From: Amycolatopsis jejuensis
GTDB lineage: Bacteria > Actinomycetota > Actinomycetes > Mycobacteriales > Pseudonocardiaceae
Length of the DNA: 64,000 bases
Assembly: GCF_000717335.1 (NCBI RefSeq)
Contig: NZ_JNYZ01000016.1
Span: 1 to 64,000 of the forward strand
Direction: 5' to 3'
The translations under genes and the position numbers were made by a program. This document shows positions 62,951 to 64,000 of the stretch, piece by piece (the first letter of the stretch is position 1; each line of letters opens with the position of its first letter). The notes beneath the pieces were generated by a model. The model had not been told where the DNA came from, made no database searches, and saw nothing but the letters and a program-made list of their open reading frames with translations.

Positions 62951-63009
62951 AAGTCCGTGAAGGGAACCATCAGAGAATCAGATTCCCTCATGGTTCCCTT
63001 CACGGACTT
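62951..63009. repeat. Long intergenic hairpin, CCGTGAAGGGAACC family, copy 4
   Basis: 29-nt arms (AAGTCCGTGAAGGGAACCAT at the outer end), 27 of 29 paired, between convergent genes. The outer end reaches the first base of the stop codon of the zinc peptidase gene. The inner part has drifted relative to copies 1 and 3 (GAGGGAATC type, as in copy 2). Confidence 0.88.
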
Positions 63010-64000
63010 CAGGCGTATCGCTGAGAGCAGACGGACGAGCCTTCCAGGTAGCCGCGCCGGAGTGCTTCCACCCGGTCGAAGCCGTTGTCCGGGCGTCCGC
63101 CGTTGACGTCGGCCGAGACCAGGCCGTCCGGCCGCAGCAGGTCCGCGATCGCCTCGTCCAGATCGCCCGACGACAGCCGCAGGCGGCCTTGCCCGGGATG
63201 GCTCGTGAACTTCGCCCAGGCACCGACCAGACACGCCGTCCGCAGCCCGGCGTTCGGGGTGTCGATCGAAGCGCCGGCGCCCTTCTGGATCCCGATCGCA
63301 TAGCGTGACGCGAGTTCCGCAAACGCCGCGAAATCGCCCAAGCCGCCACCTTGCCGTCCGGCCTGTTCGGCTTCCTGGTCCATTGGCTCGGCCAGCTCCT
63401 GCAGCCGCTGCAGGTTGAAGTTCACGGTGTTGTCGTTCGCGCAGTAAGACGCCGGCGGGGTGCTCGGTCCGCCGGGGCAGCTGCCGCTTCCCGGGGTGAA
63501 CTGTGGTGCCGCCACCCCGGCGCCTTTGAAGGCCTCGTCCAGGCTGGCCTTGAGCAGGGTGAGCCGGCGTTCGTCGAACTTGGTGTCGCCCTTGCCCGTG
63601 TCCTGCTGGTCGAAGGGGCGTTCCGTCAGCCGCGCCTGCACGTTCTGCGCGTTCATTCCCGCGCATTCCTTCGGACCCTTCTCGAACCCGGCCTGGAAGG
63701 CGAACGTGCGGTCGAAGGCCGTGCCGTGGGCTTGCTTGTCCGTGCCGCTCGAACCGGCCTGGTCGCGGATGAAGAACATCGCGGCCATCACCTGGTCCAG
63801 GCCCTCGGCCGTGGAAACGCGGTAGAACTTGCTCTTGCCCTCGGCCACCCAGCGGAAGTAGCCGCCGGCGAAACAGTCCGCCTGCTGCTCCTTGACCACC
63901 GTCGGCGTCGCCTTCGAAATCCCTGCCTGCGGACCCAGCCGGTACTGGATTGCGTGGCCGAACTCGTGTGCCAGGACGGTAACCACCGACATCGGGCCGA
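63009..64000 (-). CDS. Neutral zinc metallopeptidase, partial
   Basis: Only the C-terminal ~328 residues are in the window; the 5' end lies beyond 64000. The HExxH zinc motif is visible as VLAHEFGHAIQ, with the third ligand region probably in KEQQADCFAGGYF (Glu/Asp downstream). Family members are secreted or membrane-anchored in actinobacteria. C-terminal cysteines (CPGG, YCAND, ACLVG, SVCS) suggest disulfides and an exported protein. Confidence 0.85.
   Translation of the reverse strand, partial: GPMSVVTVLAHEFGHAIQYRLGPQAGISKATPTVVKEQQADCFAGGYFRWVAEGKSKFYRVSTAEGLDQVMAAMFFIRDQAGSSGTDKQAHGTAFDRTFAFQAGFEKGPKECAGMNAQNVQARLTERPFDQQDTGKGDTKFDERRLTLLKASLDEAFKGAGVAAPQFTPGSGSCPGGPSTPPASYCANDNTVNFNLQRLQELAEPMDQEAEQAGRQGGGLGDFAAFAELASRYAIGIQKGAGASIDTPNAGLRTACLVGAWAKFTSHPGQGRLRLSSGDLDEAIADLLRPDGLVSADVNGGRPDNGFDRVEALRRGYLEGSSVCSQRYA

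Overview
The window is high-GC actinobacterial chromosome. GTG starts are common, many stop/start codons overlap by 4 nt, and an actinobacterial paa cluster, a DasR-type operator and a crotonyl-CoA carboxylase/reductase are present. Gene content and the intergenic repeat types fit Pseudonocardiales, most likely Amycolatopsis; the genus is inference. I see no rRNA, tRNA, CRISPR array, phage or insertion sequence. 58 intact or near-intact genes, one clear pseudogene and one probable gene remnant are called; the last gene runs off the right edge.

Layout. 1-950: G-rich degenerate tandem repeats, then the leader of a secreted S53 protease. 1-22 kb: NCS1 permease, SDR and QueA-like pair, a nitrate/sulfonate/taurine-type ABC importer (SBP-ATPase-permease), a YdcF protein, a DEAD-box helicase coupled to a tiny cold-shock protein, an acyl-CoA dehydrogenase, Tex, a DasR-site chitinase, a Baeyer-Villiger-type monooxygenase, an AlkZ-like protein, a trypsin-like protease and a TetR regulator. 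22.6-30.8 kb: complete phenylacetate catabolism, paaZABCDE diverging from paaI-paaK-paaR, with two PaaR-type operators between them. 30.8-34 kb: universal stress protein/adenylyl cyclase pair and a large coiled-coil protein. 34-39.5 kb: ethylmalonyl/methylmalonyl-CoA functions (ccr, epimerase, thiolase, meaB). 39.5-40.5 kb: a zone of gene decay. 42.6-48.7 kb: two sodium/solute symporters with small membrane partners and a soluble LytS/LytTR two-component system. 48.8-59.7 kb: an alpha-mannoside locus made of lacI, manA and a CUT2 ABC importer in one overlapping operon, divergent from two secreted GH92 mannosidases, with matching LacI operators in front of both arms. 59.7-64 kb: small regulators, a thiamine-binding-type protein, a thioredoxin-TPR protein and a partial neutral zinc peptidase.

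Two intergenic repeat families link distant loci. One consists of 30-bp-period arrays of alternating mini-palindromes (three sites). The other consists of about 50-60-nt near-perfect hairpins built on CCGTGAAGGGAACC (four sites). Most lie within about 25 nt of a stop codon and often between convergent genes, so they may work as bidirectional terminators or are REP/MITE-like elements.

Functionally the window is mostly catabolic: polymer hydrolysis outside the cell (protein, chitin, alpha-mannosides), uptake (ABC and symporters), and conversion to acyl-CoA intermediates (paa, ccr, epimerase, thiolase), each with a local regulator or a recognisable operator.
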